Shown here: piece by piece, positions 43,735 through 55,835 of the stretch
Layout of the letters: each line of letters opens with the position of its first letter
Numbering within the stretch: position 1 is the stretch's first letter
Assembly (NCBI GenBank): GCA_032622095.1
Contig: CP136064.1
Span: 128,949,605-129,013,604 of the forward strand
Length of the DNA stretch: 64,000 bases
DNA from: Siphonodentalium dalli
Taxonomy: Eukaryota > Mollusca > Scaphopoda > Gadilida > Siphonodentaliidae
Reading direction: 5' to 3'
Made by a program: the position numbers and the translations under genes
Notes under the pieces: model-generated
What the model was told of the DNA's origin: nothing
The model's input: only the letters and a program-made list of their open reading frames with translations
Database searches by the model: none

Positions 43735-45864
43735 GTTGAATCAGAAAGGCTTCGAAACGGATGTGGAAATACAATCTTACCACACCAAATAAAACCGACA
43801 CGCACGACATTCGATATATTAAACATGCACCAGGTGTAGGGGTTGTGTATACAGTGGCCCATTTCATTCCCACTATCATGGCGCATGTCCACAAACTAGC
43901 ACCGCGAGAATTGTTCTTCTCTGCTGGGAGATATTCGACGAGACAACTGCGTGACGTCACACAGTTTGCTTCGGATAATGGTCAAGAAGTGTGGGTAGTC
44001 TGTACACTAGGGTCTTCTCCTTAGCAGATAGACATCTGTCCAAGGGAATGAGACAGCTAGCAACATTCGAAACACTGTCGAAGTTGTCCACATATGCCAA
44101 TGCGTTAGCTGAGTTTGTGAGTTGACGAACCATCTATTGAGAAGTGACTAGCTAACTGGTTCGCCAGGTGTACATGTCGTTATCCCATGGGGTATGAGAC
44201 ACATATATAGAGATGACCTTCTGTAAGCTAGACACCGGAAAATGAATTGTTTGAAACATTATGATTAGAGGGACCCTACTCCCAGGAAGTGGTGAATACT
44301 TTGTCGGTTTGAGCGACCTAGATTTTTCAGACAAAGAAATGGAAGCTGGTCCAGATAATTATGGACGTGACGTGGCATATCAGAATCTGTTATCGTGTAA
44401 TTGTTCTGATATAACTATTCGGCGCACCTACGCTTACGGCCATTATCGGCGCTAAGTGGAGACTGGATTTCGAAATGCCACATCGCGATATTAATTGTGG
44501 TGTTTCATCTTTCCAGAAGGATACGAGCTATGTTATTCGTTTTGATACCTTTAAGTTGAACTAGTAGATGGTTTATGTACAGTTTCGTCCATACATACCG
44601 ATATTATGACAAAAAGTTGAAATTAATATGTGAAAATATCGATTTCTTTTCAATTTCTAGCCGCCAATATAGCAGCGATCTTGGCTGTGAGTATCAATTG
44701 CCAAACCCTAATGAATACTTCATGTCACTATTCCATATCAACATGTAATGGTGGATAGAAATCGCGAACAATAACGCCCATCGTAAGAAAGTAAAGTAAT
44801 GTAGACTTGTTTTCAAATTTCGGTCGCCATTTTGGCCGCCATCTTCGATTTGGAAAACCATTTCTTGCATGAGATGTAATGTAATTACTTCACCTCAGTA
44901 TTTACAACTCAATTGTAAGCATGGGTGGAGTTGTCTCGACAATAATGCCCAATGATGTGAATATGAGGGAATTTCGGTGATTTTTCCAAATCTGTCCGCC
45001 ATTGTGGGCGCCATTTTGGATTTGGGGGACTTTTATTTGGATATGGTACAAGGAAAGTTCTTCGCCTAAGTGTTCCCAACTTACAATAGTATGCAGGTGT
45101 GGAGTTGTCATGAAAATAATGCTCACTGATGTTAAAATCAGCGATTTTCGGCGATTTTTTATTTCTGGTGGCCATTTTGGCCGCCATCTTGGATTTGGGT
45201 AAATATTCCTCAACTCAGATATAAGAGGAATCCTAGCTCGAGTATCTCCTGCAAATATATATGCATGGGTGTTGTTATAATAGCAATAACATTCATTGAT
45301 TCGAAACATAACATCGCGTTATTAACGGAGATTCGGCTTTGGCCTATGATACCGGCATTTGGGAAAACGTGATATCGGATAAATATATCCCGCAATGAAT
45401 GCATATTATGGTCCCCATGTGTTCGCCAATGACTCCTCTATATGACAAATGTATAACATGACGCAAAAATTCTAACATTTTCCCACAGAGACAAACGAAA
45501 GGTGGTAACATGTCAGAAAAATAGCATATTTTCACATTTCGGCGGCCATCTTGGCCGCCATATTGGATTCTGGTGTCGGATTTTTGGCTAATTTGTAAGG
45601 ATTATATATTAGCATAACGAATTGAGCGGAAAAACAAGACCGCATTTGCTATCATCTTTACTATAATGGCGATCAAAGAGACCTGGTGCATTTAAAAAAA
45701 ATGGCCGCCATGATGGACGCCATCTTGTCTGGAGTCTCTGCGGCCACTTTTTTTTCTTGTTAACAAGTGAAAAAAATTAGAGGAGACCTTAAGGAAGAAA
45801 ATTAGTGGGGTGAAGTTAAGTCCTGGGGGGGGGTGCAGAGGTCTACCAATATCTCCTGGACTAT
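43735..45864. repeat. Right arm of the 4.9-kb imperfect palindrome
   Basis: Reverse-complement counterpart of 40940-43155, about 2.1 kb. Identity is high at the outer end (for example TTGGGAACACTTAGGCGAAG in both arms) and lower towards the centre, where small indels accumulate. The outer edge TCCTGGACTATTATGGC passes straight into the tandem array of about 650 bp. Confidence 0.92.
43761..44024 (+). pseudogene. Conserved coding remnant in the right palindrome arm
   Basis: The frame reads MWKYNLTTPNKTDTHDIRYI, later VHKLAPRELFFSAGRYSTRQ and LRDVTQFASDNGQEVWVVCT. A frame-shifted continuation near 44030-44120 gives RHLSKGMRQLATFETLSKL. The left arm encodes a diverged version on its minus strand (THKLAPCVLLSSAW and KLSGYVSALDEYVN). 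Shared protein-level similarity between arms implies a coding ancestor. The spacing of a hydrophobic strand and following helices recalls nucleotide-kinase folds such as thymidine kinase, but I cannot assign a family. Confidence 0.3.
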
Positions 45865-45865
45865 T

Positions 45866-47700
45866 ATGGCTGCTGAAATTTAAGTGAATCCCAGGCACTG
45901 CGATACGTCCCGAATCTGACGGGACTTCCAGTGCCCCAAACCGTGAACGCCAACGACATTGTTGGCGAGAAAATAGCCCCCAAGCCGTAAATATCAACAA
46001 CAACGACATTGTTGGCGAGAAAATAATTAGTTAAAATTACTAAATACACCTTTTCGGCAATGTGAGATTTTACGGGGAGCCGTGATGCCAACAACAACGA
46101 CCCGAAGCCCTGAATGCCAACAACAACGACATCATCGGGTCAGTTTTTTAAGTGAATCCAAGGCCCTGTGATACGTCCCGAATCTGACGGGACTTCCACT
46201 GCCCAGAACCGTGAACGCCAACGACATTGTTGGCGAGAAAATAGCCCCCAAGCCGTAAATATCAACAACAACGACATTGTTGGCGAGAAAATATCTACAT
46301 TTTTTTATATCTGTATATGTATATTTTTATATCCATATTCACTTCAAAATGCTAAACCCGTTGAGCCAAAACTTGCTAATACCTCGCAAAATATGGAATT
46401 TACATTTTCTGATGTATACATTTTTTGTTACGGCTGAAAATCTTAGTCTATTTCCGAAACATTCAGATTTTAAAGTATAAACGTACACACCACAATTCCT
46501 GCTAACTGACGCAGCTATATGGCTGCTGAAATTTAAGTGAATCCCAGGCACTGCGATACGTCCCCGAATCTGACGGGACTTCCAGTGCCCCAAACCGTGA
46601 ACGCCAACGACATTGTTGGCGAGAAAATAGCCCCCAAGCCGTAAATATCAACAACAACGACATTGTTGGCGAGAAAATAATTAGTTAAAATTACTAAATA
46701 CACCTTTTCGGCAATGTGAGATTTTTCGGGGAGCCGTGATGCCAACAACAACGACCCGAAGCCCTGAATGCCAACAACAACAATATCATCGGGTCAGTTT
46801 TTTAAGTGAATCCAAGGCCCTGCGATACGTCCCGAATCTGACGGGACTTCCACTGGCAAGAACCGTAAACGCCAACGACATTGTTGGCGAGAAAATAGCC
46901 CCCAAGCCGTAAATATCAACAACAACGACATTGTTGGCGAGAAAATATCTACATTTTTTTATAACTGTATATTTTTATATCCATATTCACTTCAAACTGC
47001 TAAACCCGTTGAGCCAAAACTTGCTAATACCTCGCAAAATATGGAATTTACATTTTCTGATGTATACATTTTTTGTTACGGCTGAAAATCTTAGTCTATT
47101 TCCGAAACATTCAGATTTTAAAGTATAAACTTACACACCACAATTCCTGCTAACTGACGCAGCTATATGGCTGCTGAAATTTAAGTGAATCCGAGGCACT
47201 GCGATACGTCCCGAATCTGACGGGACTTCCACTGCCCCAAACCATGAACGCCAACGACATTGTTGGCGAGAAAATAGCCCCCAAGCCGTAAATATCAACA
47301 ACAACGACATTGTTGGCGAGAAAATAATTAGTTAAAATTACTAAATACACGCAATCCTATTTTCCCTTTTCGGCAATGTGAGATTTTACGGGGAGCCGTG
47401 ATGCCAACAACAACGACCCGAAGCCCTGAATGCCAACAACAACGACATCATCGGGTCAGTTTTTTAAGTGAATCCGAGGCACTTCGATACGTCCCGAATC
47501 TGACGGGACTTCCACTGCCCAAAACCGTGAACGCCAACGACATTGTTGGCGAGAAAATAGCCCCAAGCCGTAAATATCAACAACAACGAGATTTTTCGGG
47601 TAGCCCCGAGCCGTGATGCCAACAACAACGACCCGAAGCCCTGAATGTCAACAACAACGACATCATCGGGTCAGTTTTTTTCCGCCCGATGTACCTTAAA
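45866..47700. repeat. Tandem array of about 650-bp units with small hairpins
   Basis: TGGCTGCTGAAATTTAAGTG begins units at about 45867, 46520 and 47167; the third is shorter. Each unit holds two sub-blocks with CGCCAACGACATTGTTGGCG (a 7-bp-stem hairpin), GAGAAAATAGCCCCCAAGCC and GCCAACAACAACGACCCGAA. The same phrases occur inside Helitron units at 51.87-51.99, 53.02 and 54.89 kb. So the array looks like an expanded interior of the first Helitron of the series. Confidence 0.9.
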
Positions 47701-47807
47701 TCATACCTCTCAATAATTTCTTTTAAAAAGGCACGATTAACTCATTGAAAAGCGAAAAAAATGTCATGTTACGGACCAACGCCGCCAGTGGCGGGCTAAC
47801 CTGCTAG
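47690..47807 (+). mobile_element. Helitron unit 0, 3' end
   Basis: The 3' terminus consists of ATGTCATGTT, the hairpin CCGCCAGTGGCGG, GCTAACCTG and CTAG at 47804-47807. These are the hallmarks of a Helitron 3' end. Its 5' terminus is not identifiable; the upstream array of about 650-bp units is probably its interior. Confidence 0.75.
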
Positions 47808-48926
47808 TCTATACTATATATTTTGAGACTTCCGTATATGTGTGTGTGTGTACTTTATATAATCGAAAACGACTGCACCCATCGAGCTCAAATTTCGTAT
47901 ATAAGTGTAAAAACCCACGAACACCGTAGTTGGGGTGAAGGAGAAGATCACTCGATCTTTTCGACCATCCCGGGCGCTTCGCGCCCATCTACTCACTTTA
48001 TACACCGTAGTTGTCGCGTTTTGGAGAAGCTCTGAGCACACTTTATCCACTCCCAAATCACCGCAAAGGCACGGCGTGGGTTAATCAAGTGATTATTTAA
48101 TGAGCGTAACTTGTTTTTGACGCATCGCTATAAAGAGCGTCTGTTTCCCATTCAACGTTATTAGCATCTGCAGAGTTATACGGGAACATTGAGTGCTTTC
48201 CTATGCGGGGAGATTTATTGGATGCCATAGTACTCTTACAACATCATTGTTATAGTATGTATGACACTTGGTCAGGGCTTAGGGGGGTAGTTATAGGCAT
48301 AATGCTTCTCAGAAATCCCGATTACAAACCAACACTCACAATTTCGTATTTACGCAAACGTTATCGCTCGAAAATTATTATGCAGAGAGAAAGTGCTTTC
48401 CTATTTTTAGAACGCAACACATGTTTACGTCGCGTTGGTGATGGAGGTTCACGACGGGATTAATTGACTGTCCGCTCTTTGCGAGGATGGGGTTCACGAC
48501 GGGGACTATTGACCAACACTCACAATTTCGTCTTTTGCATCAGATACCAACACCTCGACCGATCGGGACGAAACTTGGTACGTGAGTGTAGTTTGACCAG
48601 GTGGTCGTCGCTGTCGTATTGGCGAGCCCGTGCGACGCCCGTGCAGCGTATGCGCAGACGAGATATCGGAAACGGGTGGAGCTATCGACTTGAAATTTGG
48701 TATGTGAATGTATCTTGCCCCGGATACGAATTTTATCGGGTCGCCGAGCCCGTGCGACGACAGCTTCGCGCATGCGCAGACAGATCTCGAAAACGGGAGG
48801 AGCCATCGACTTGAAATTTGGTTTTTGAGTAGTCCGGTCCTGTACGGGGTTACCTTGACAAACTAAAATTAATGGATCGACCAAAGCCATGGGACCAATG
48901 CCACCAGTGGCGGGCTAACCTGCTAG
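47808..48926 (+). mobile_element. Helitron unit 1, non-autonomous, 1,119 bp
   Basis: Starts TCTATACTATATATTTTGAG directly after the CTAG of unit 0 and ends CCACCAGTGGCGG, GCTAACCTG, CTAG. Contains a TG microsatellite, the CAAAGGCACGGCGTGGGTTA block and about two modules of the 122-bp GC-rich repeat (48540-48800). No Rep/helicase ORF. Confidence 0.88.
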
Positions 48927-48944
48927 TCTATCTTCTATCTTCTA

Positions 48945-49546
48945 TCTATACTATATATTTTTGAGAACTCCTTGTATTCGAGAGATAGCCCACACCCTCC
49001 GGACCTCAATGATATGATCGCGAATGAGTATTGATATACCCCACTAAACTTTGACAAACACCAGTAATGGTGTGTAGATCATTTACATATCTCTCCTATA
49101 TATTTTGATACAATCTATCTAATTTACATATCTCTCTTATATATTTATGTTTGTGTGTGTGTTGTACTTCATACAAATCTACGATTCTCGACCGATCGGG
49201 ACGAACCTTGGTACGTGTGTGTAGTTTGGACCAGGCGGAGGTCGTTGTCGTATTGGCGAGCCCGTGCGACGCCCGTGCAGCGCATGCGCAGACGAGATCT
49301 CGGAAACGGGTGGAGCTATCGACTTGAAATTTGCTATGTGAATGTATCTTGCGCCGGGTACAAATTTTATCGGGTCGCCGAGCCCGTGCGACGCCAGCTT
49401 CGCGCATACGCATACCAGATCTCGAAACTGGTGGAGCTACCGGGTAAAAAAAATTCTTATTGAAACGCGTGGAGCTAAACATTTAAAAAATATATAAAAA
49501 AATGTCATGTTTCGGACAAGCCGCCGGTGGCGGGCTAACCTGCTAG
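48945..49546 (+). mobile_element. Helitron unit 2, non-autonomous, 602 bp
   Basis: Starts TCTATACTATATATTTTTGA after an 18-bp TCTATCT-rich filler (48927-48944) and ends CCGCCGGTGGCGG, GCTAACCTG, CTAG. Two 122-bp-type modules at 49180-49450. Near-identical to unit 6 in its first 230 bp. Confidence 0.88.
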
Positions 49547-51265
49547 TCTACTATATAATTTGAGACTTCCGTATATATATGTGTACTTCATAGAATCGAA
49601 AACGGGTTGACCGATCGAGACCAAACTTCCTATTTAAAGGTAAAATCCCACGGGAATCGTCGTCGCGCCGTTTTGGAGAACCTCAGAGCACCCGTTCTCC
49701 ACTCTCAGTCACAAAAAACGCCACTGCGGTGGTTAATCAAGTGATAATTAAATGAGCGTTTGTTTTTGACGCGTCGCTATTTAAGAGCGTTTATTTACAA
49801 TTCAATGCAACGTTATCGCTCGAAATTTAGCATCGAAAAAAATTATTATGCAGAGAGATATACGGGAACAATACTTTTGCGCAGACGAGATCTCGGAAAC
49901 GGGTGGAGCTATCGACTTGAAATTTGCTATGTGAATGTATCTTGCGCCGGGTACAAATTTTATCGGGTCGCCGAGCCCGTGCGACGCCAGCTTCGCGCAT
50001 ACGCAGACCAGATCTCGAAACTGGTGGAGCTACCGGGTACAAATTTTACTTATTGAAACGCGTGGAGCTAAAAATTAAAAAAATATATAAAAAAATGTGA
50101 TTGTATCTTGCGCCGGGTACAAATCTTATCGGGTCGCCGAGCCCGTGCGACGCCCGTGCAGCGCATGCGCAGACGAGATCTCGGAAACGGGTGGAGCTAT
50201 CGACTTGAAATTTCCTATGTGAATGTATCTTGCGCCGGGTACAAATTTTATCGGGTCGCCGAGCCCGTGCGACGCCCGTGCAACGCATGCGCAGACGAGA
50301 TCTCGGAAACGGGTGGAGCTATCGACTTGAAATTTGGCATGTGAATGTATCTTGCGCCGGGTACAAATTTTCATGCGCAGACCAGATCTCGGAAACTGGT
50401 GGAGCTACCGGGTACAAATTTTTCTTATTGAGACTTCGTATATATATATATATATATATATATGTGTACTTCATAGAATCGAAAACGGTTCGCTCGATTG
50501 AGTTCAAACTTCCCATCTAAATGTAAAAACCCACGGGAATCGTCGTCGCGGCGTTTTGGAGAAGCTCAGAGCACGCGTTCTCCACTCTCAAAATCACCGC
50601 AAAGGCACGGCGGGGGTTAATCGCGTTTATAGTTAAAGAGCGTCAGTTTTCCGAAGTGTCTATATAAAAGCGTCGTTTTCGCTATCTACTTATCTGTATT
50701 ACGGGCAATTCAATGCAATGTTATCGCGTTTGTTTTCAATGCAATACCGGATTCGACATCAAGCGTGAATGCTTATGTGAGTCGTTTCCGGGAATCAATG
50801 TTAAAAAAAAGGAAAACAAAGAATGCGTTGTCTGTCGTTCCTAGGAAGGGGGGATTTCATCTATTGACCATCTCGTAAGGGTGGACAACCTCTGTCAGGG
50901 GCTGATCAATGGCCACGGGGAGTTAAATAACGGGGAAGTTTAGGACGGGTACCATGAATTAACTCATTGAAAAACAAAGAATGCGTTGTCTGCCGTTCCT
51001 AGGAAGGGGGGATTTTTCATAAAAAAAAAAAATTAAATTATAAAAAAGAATTAAATTAAATTAATAATTAAATAAATATTAAAAAATTCAAAAAAACATA
51101 AATTAAATTTATAAAACATTAAATTAATATTAAAAACATAAATTAAATTTAAAAAACATTAAATTAATATTAAAATATATTTTAAAAAATATAAATAAAA
51201 ACAAAATAATTAAAAAAAATGTCATGTTTCGAACAAACGCCGCCGGTGGCGGGCTAACCTGCTAG
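49547..51265 (+). mobile_element. Helitron unit 3, composite, 1,719 bp
   Basis: Starts TCTACTATATAATTTGAGAC at the CTAG junction. Four or more 122-bp-type modules at 49870-50420. At about 50427 a second 5'-end-like sequence (GAGACTTCGTATATATATA, then GTGTACTTCATAGAATCGAA) appears without CTAG/TC, so two units have fused. The AT-rich tail at 51020-51210 precedes the 3' hairpin and CTAG. Confidence 0.82.
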
Positions 51266-51269
51266 TCTA

Positions 51270-52433
51270 TCTATACTATATATTTTGAGACTTCGTATAT
51301 ATATATGTGTGTGTGTATGTATGTACTTCATAGAATCGAAAACGGTTCGCTCGATTGAGTTCAAACTTCCCATCTAAATGTAAAATCCCACCGACACGAC
51401 CGTGGTCGCGGTTTAGAAAAGCTCAGAGCACCCGTTCTCCAATCTCAAATCACCGCAAAGGCACGGCGTGGGTTAATCAAGTGATTATTTAATGAGCGTT
51501 TGTTTTTGACGCATCTCTATAAAGAGCGTCTGTTTGCCATTCAACGTTATTTGCATCTGCAGAGAGATATACGGAACATACATTAAATTTAAAAAACATT
51601 TGTTTCTGACCAACCCTGCGAGCACGGATGGCGCGCTTTGTTTTTACAGTATATAGTTATATACCGAAATCATCCCAGATAATCACGAATATAGCATCAG
51701 ATTTCTCCCCAGATATACCGTTATAAAGCTACTGGAATCTGCCAATCTACGGGAAATTCCAGGGAATGCCGATTGAGCTCAAACTTGCTACCCACGGGAA
51801 GTGTCATATATATGAGTGTGTCCTTTATAGACTCCAACCGATTGAGCTCAAACTTGCTAAATAAGAAAATAGCCCCCAAGCCGTAAATATCAACAACAAC
51901 GATATTACTAAATACACGTTTTCGGCAATGTGAGAGTTTTCGGGGAGCCGTGATGCCAACAACAACGACCCGAAGCCCTGAATGCCGACAACAGATTCAA
52001 TGCAATGTTATCTATTATGCAGAGAGATTTCACGACATTACGACGGGTACGGCAGACTCAAAATATTATGCAGACAGATTTCCCGACGGGAAGCGTTTGT
52101 TTTAAATTCAATGCAATGTTATCGTAGAGAGATTTCACGAAACAAAGAATGCGTTGTCTGTCGTTCCTAGGAAGGGGGGATTTCTACGGGTAAATTTTTC
52201 CGCCAGAAACAAAACAATTAATTAAAACAATTTACAATTTAATTAAAACAATTCAAAATTAAAAAAAATTAACAATAAAAAAACAATTCAGAAACAAAAT
52301 ATATTAAATTTAAAAAACATTAAATTCATATTCAAAAATGTCATGTTTCTGAAACAAAGCCATGGGACGAATGCCCATGTCTCTGAAACAAAGCCATGGG
52401 ACGAATGCCGCCAGTGGCGGGCTAACCTGCTAG
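51270..52433 (+). mobile_element. Helitron unit 4, non-autonomous, about 1,164 bp
   Basis: Starts TCTATACTATATATTTTGAG (TC at 51266 is also possible). Shares a block of several hundred bp (51590-51890) with units 5 and 7 and a fragment of the 650-bp array unit (51868-51990). Contains a near-duplicate AAAGCCATGGGACGAATGCC just before the terminal hairpin and CTAG. Confidence 0.87.
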
Positions 52434-53756
52434 TCTATACTATATATTTTGAGACTTCGTATATATGTGTGTGTGTACTTCATAGAATCCAAAACGCGTG
52501 TACAGATTGAGCTCAAACTTCCTATGTAAGTGTCAAATCCCACCGACACGACCGTGGTCGCAGTTTAGAAAAGCTCAGAGCACCCGTTCTCCAATCTCAA
52601 ATCACCGCAAAGGCACGGCGTGGGTTAATCAAGTGATTATTTAATGAGCGTTTGTTTTTGACGCATCTCTATAAAGAGCGTCTGTTTGCCATTCAACGTT
52701 ATTTGCATCTGCAGAGAGATATACGGAACATACATTAAATTTAAAAAACATTTGTTTCTGACCAACCCTGCGAGCACGGATGGCGCGCTTTGTTTTTACA
52801 GTATATAGTTATATACCGAAATCATCCCAGATAATCACGAATATAGCATCAGATTTCTCCCCAGATATACCGTTATAAAGCTACTGGAATCTGCCAATCT
52901 ACGGGAAATTCCAGGGAATGCCGATTGAGCTCAAACTTGCTACCCACGGGAAGTGTCATATATATGAGTGTGTCCTTTATAGACTCCAACCGATTGAGCT
53001 CAAACTTGCTAAATAAGAAAATAGCACCCAAGCCGTAAATATCAACAACAACGATATTGCTACCTACGGAGAGCAACGTTATTAGCATCTGCAGAATTAT
53101 GCAGAGAGAAAGTGCTTTCCTATTTTTAGAACGCAACACATGTTTACGTCGCGTTGGTGATTGAGGTTCACAACGGGGTTAATTGACTGTCCGCTCTTTG
53201 CGACGATGAGGTTCACGGCGGGGACTATTGACCAACACTCACAATTTCGTCTTTTGCATCAGATACCAACACCTCGACCGATCGGGACGAAACTTGGTAC
53301 GTGAGTGTAGTTTGACCAGGTGGTCGTCGCTGTCGTATTGGCGAGCCCGTGCGACGCCCGTGCAGCGCATGCGCAGACGAGATATCGGAAACGGGTGGAG
53401 CTATCGACTTGAAATTTGGTATGTGAATGTATCTTGCGCCGGGTACAAATTTTATCGGGTCGCCGAGCCCGTGCGACGTCCGTGCAGCGCATGCGCAGAC
53501 GAGATCTCGGAAACGGGTGGACCTATCGACTTGAAATTTGCTATGTGAATGTATCTTGCGCCGGCTACAAATTTTATCGGGTCGCCGAGTCCGTGCGACG
53601 CCAGCTTCGCGCATGCGCATACCAGATCTCGGAAACGGGTGGAGCTACCGGGTACAATTTTTTTCTTATGGAAACGCGTGGAGCTAAAAATTAACAAAAA
53701 ATTTACAAAAAATGTCATGTTTCGGACAAGCCGCCGGTGGCGGGCTAACCTGCTAG
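52434..53756 (+). mobile_element. Helitron unit 5, non-autonomous, 1,323 bp
   Basis: A perfect CTAG/TCTATACTATATATTTTG junction at its start; ends CCGCCGGTGGCGG, GCTAACCTG, CTAG. Combines the block shared with units 4 and 7 with three 122-bp-type modules (53270-53640). Confidence 0.9.
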
Positions 53757-54290
53757 TCTCTTCTATATATTTTGAGAACTCCTTGTATTCGAGAGATAGC
53801 CCACACCCTCCGGACCTCAATGATATGATCGTGAATGAGTATTGATATACCCCACTAAACTTTGACAAACACCAGTAATGGTGTGTAGATCATTTACATA
53901 TCTCTCCTATATATTTTGATACAATCTATCTAATTTACATATCTCTCTTATATATTTATGTTTGTGTGTGTGTTGTACTTCATACAAATCTACGATTCTC
54001 GACCGATCGGGACGAAACTTGGTACGTGTGTGTAGATTGACCAGGCGGTGGTCGTTGTCGTATTTGCGAGCCCGAGCGACGCCCGTGCAGCGCATGCGCA
54101 GACGAGATCTCGGAAACGGGTGGAGCTATCGACTTGAGATTTGGCATGTGAATGTATCTTGCGCCGGGTACAAATTTTCATGCGCAGACCAGATCTCGGA
54201 AACTGGTGGAGCTACCGGGTACAAATTAAAAAAATATATATAAAAATGTCATGTTTCGGACAAGCCGCCGGTGGCGGGCTAACCTGCTAG
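53757..54290 (+). mobile_element. Helitron unit 6, non-autonomous, 534 bp
   Basis: Starts TCTCTTCTATATATTTTGAG and ends with the standard hairpin and CTAG. Essentially a shorter sibling of unit 2 with one and a half 122-bp-type modules. Confidence 0.87.
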
Positions 54291-54293
54291 TCT

Positions 54294-55835
54294 TCTATAC
54301 TATATATTTTGAGACTTCGTATATGTGTGTGTGTGTGTGTACTTCATAGAATCCAAAAACGCGTGTACAGATTGAGCTCAAACTTCCTATGTAAGTGTCA
54401 AATCCCACCGACACGACCGTATTCGCAGTTTAGAAAAGCTCAGAGCACCCGTTCTCCAATCTCAAATCACCGCAAAGGCACGGCGTGGGTTAATCAAGTG
54501 ATTATTTAATGAGCGTTTGTTTTTGACGCATCTCTATAAAGAGCGTCTGTTTGCCATTCAACGCTATTTGCATCTGCAGAGAGATATACGGAACATACAT
54601 TAAATTTAAAAAACATTTGTTTCTGACCAACCCTGCGAGCACGGATGGCGCGCTTTGTTTTTACAGTATATAGTTATATACCGAAATCATCCCAGATAAT
54701 CACGAATATAGCATCAGATTTCTCCCCAGATATACCGTTATAAAAAGCTACTGGAATCTGCCAATCTACGGGAAATTCCAGGGAATGCCGATTGAGCTCA
54801 AACTTGCTACCCACGGGAAGTGTCATATATATGAGTGTGTCCTTTATAGACTCGAACCGATTGAGCTCAAACTTGCTAAATAAGAAAATAGCCCCCAAGC
54901 CGTAAATATCAACAACAACGATATTGCTACCTACGGGGAGCAACGTTATTAGCATCTGCAGAATTATGCAGAGAGAAAATGCTTTCCTATTTTTAGAACG
55001 CAACACATGTTTACGTCGCGTTGGTGATTGAGGTTCACAACGGGGTTAATTGACTGTCCGCTCTTTGCGACGATGAGGTTCACGGCGGGGACTATTGACC
55101 AACACTCACAATTTCGTCTTTTGCATCAGATACCAACACCTCGACCGATCGGGACCTCAATGATATGATCGTGAATGAGTATTGATATACCCCACTAAAC
55201 TTTGTCAAACACCAGTAATGGTGTGTAGATCATTTACATATCTCTCCTATATATTTTGATACAATCTATCTAATTTACATATCTCTCTTATATATTTATG
55301 TTTGTGTGTGTGTGTGTGTGGGGGGGGGGGGTACTTCATACAAATCTACGATTCTCGACCGATCGGGACGAAACTTGGTACGTGTGTGTAGTTTGACCAG
55401 GCGGTGGTCGTTGTCGTATTGGCGAGCCTGCGCGACGCCCGTGCAGCGCATGCGCAGACGAGATCTCGGAAACGGGTGGAGCTATCGACTTGAAATTTGC
55501 TATGTGAATGTATCTTGCGCCAGGTACAAATTTTATCGGGTCGCCGAGCCCGTGCGACGCCCGTGCAGCGCATGCGCAGACGAGATCTCGGAAACGGGTG
55601 GAGCTATCGACTTGAAATTTGGCATGTGAATGTATCTTGCGCCGGGTACAAATTTTATCGGGTCGTCGAGTCCGTGCGACGCCAGCTTCGCTCATACGCA
55701 GACCAGATCTCGAAACTGGTGGAGCTACCGGGTACAATTTTTTCTTATTGAAACGCGTGGAGCTAAAAATTAAAAAAAATATATAAAAAAATGTCATGTT
55801 TCGGACAAGCCGCCGGTGGCGGGCTAACCTGCTAG
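54294..55835 (+). mobile_element. Helitron unit 7, non-autonomous, about 1,542 bp
   Basis: Starts TCTATACTATATATTTTGAG after a 3-bp filler. Carries the block shared with units 4 and 5, then switches near 55155 into unit-2/6-type sequence (GACCTCAATGATATGATCG) and three modules at 55360-55720. It is a mosaic of two subfamilies. A poly-G run sits at 55320-55331. Confidence 0.86.

Noticed and set aside
45866-47700. CRISPR-like array because of regularly repeated hairpins
   Set aside because: Eukaryotic context, units of about 650 bp with internal duplicates, no short unique spacers and no cas genes.
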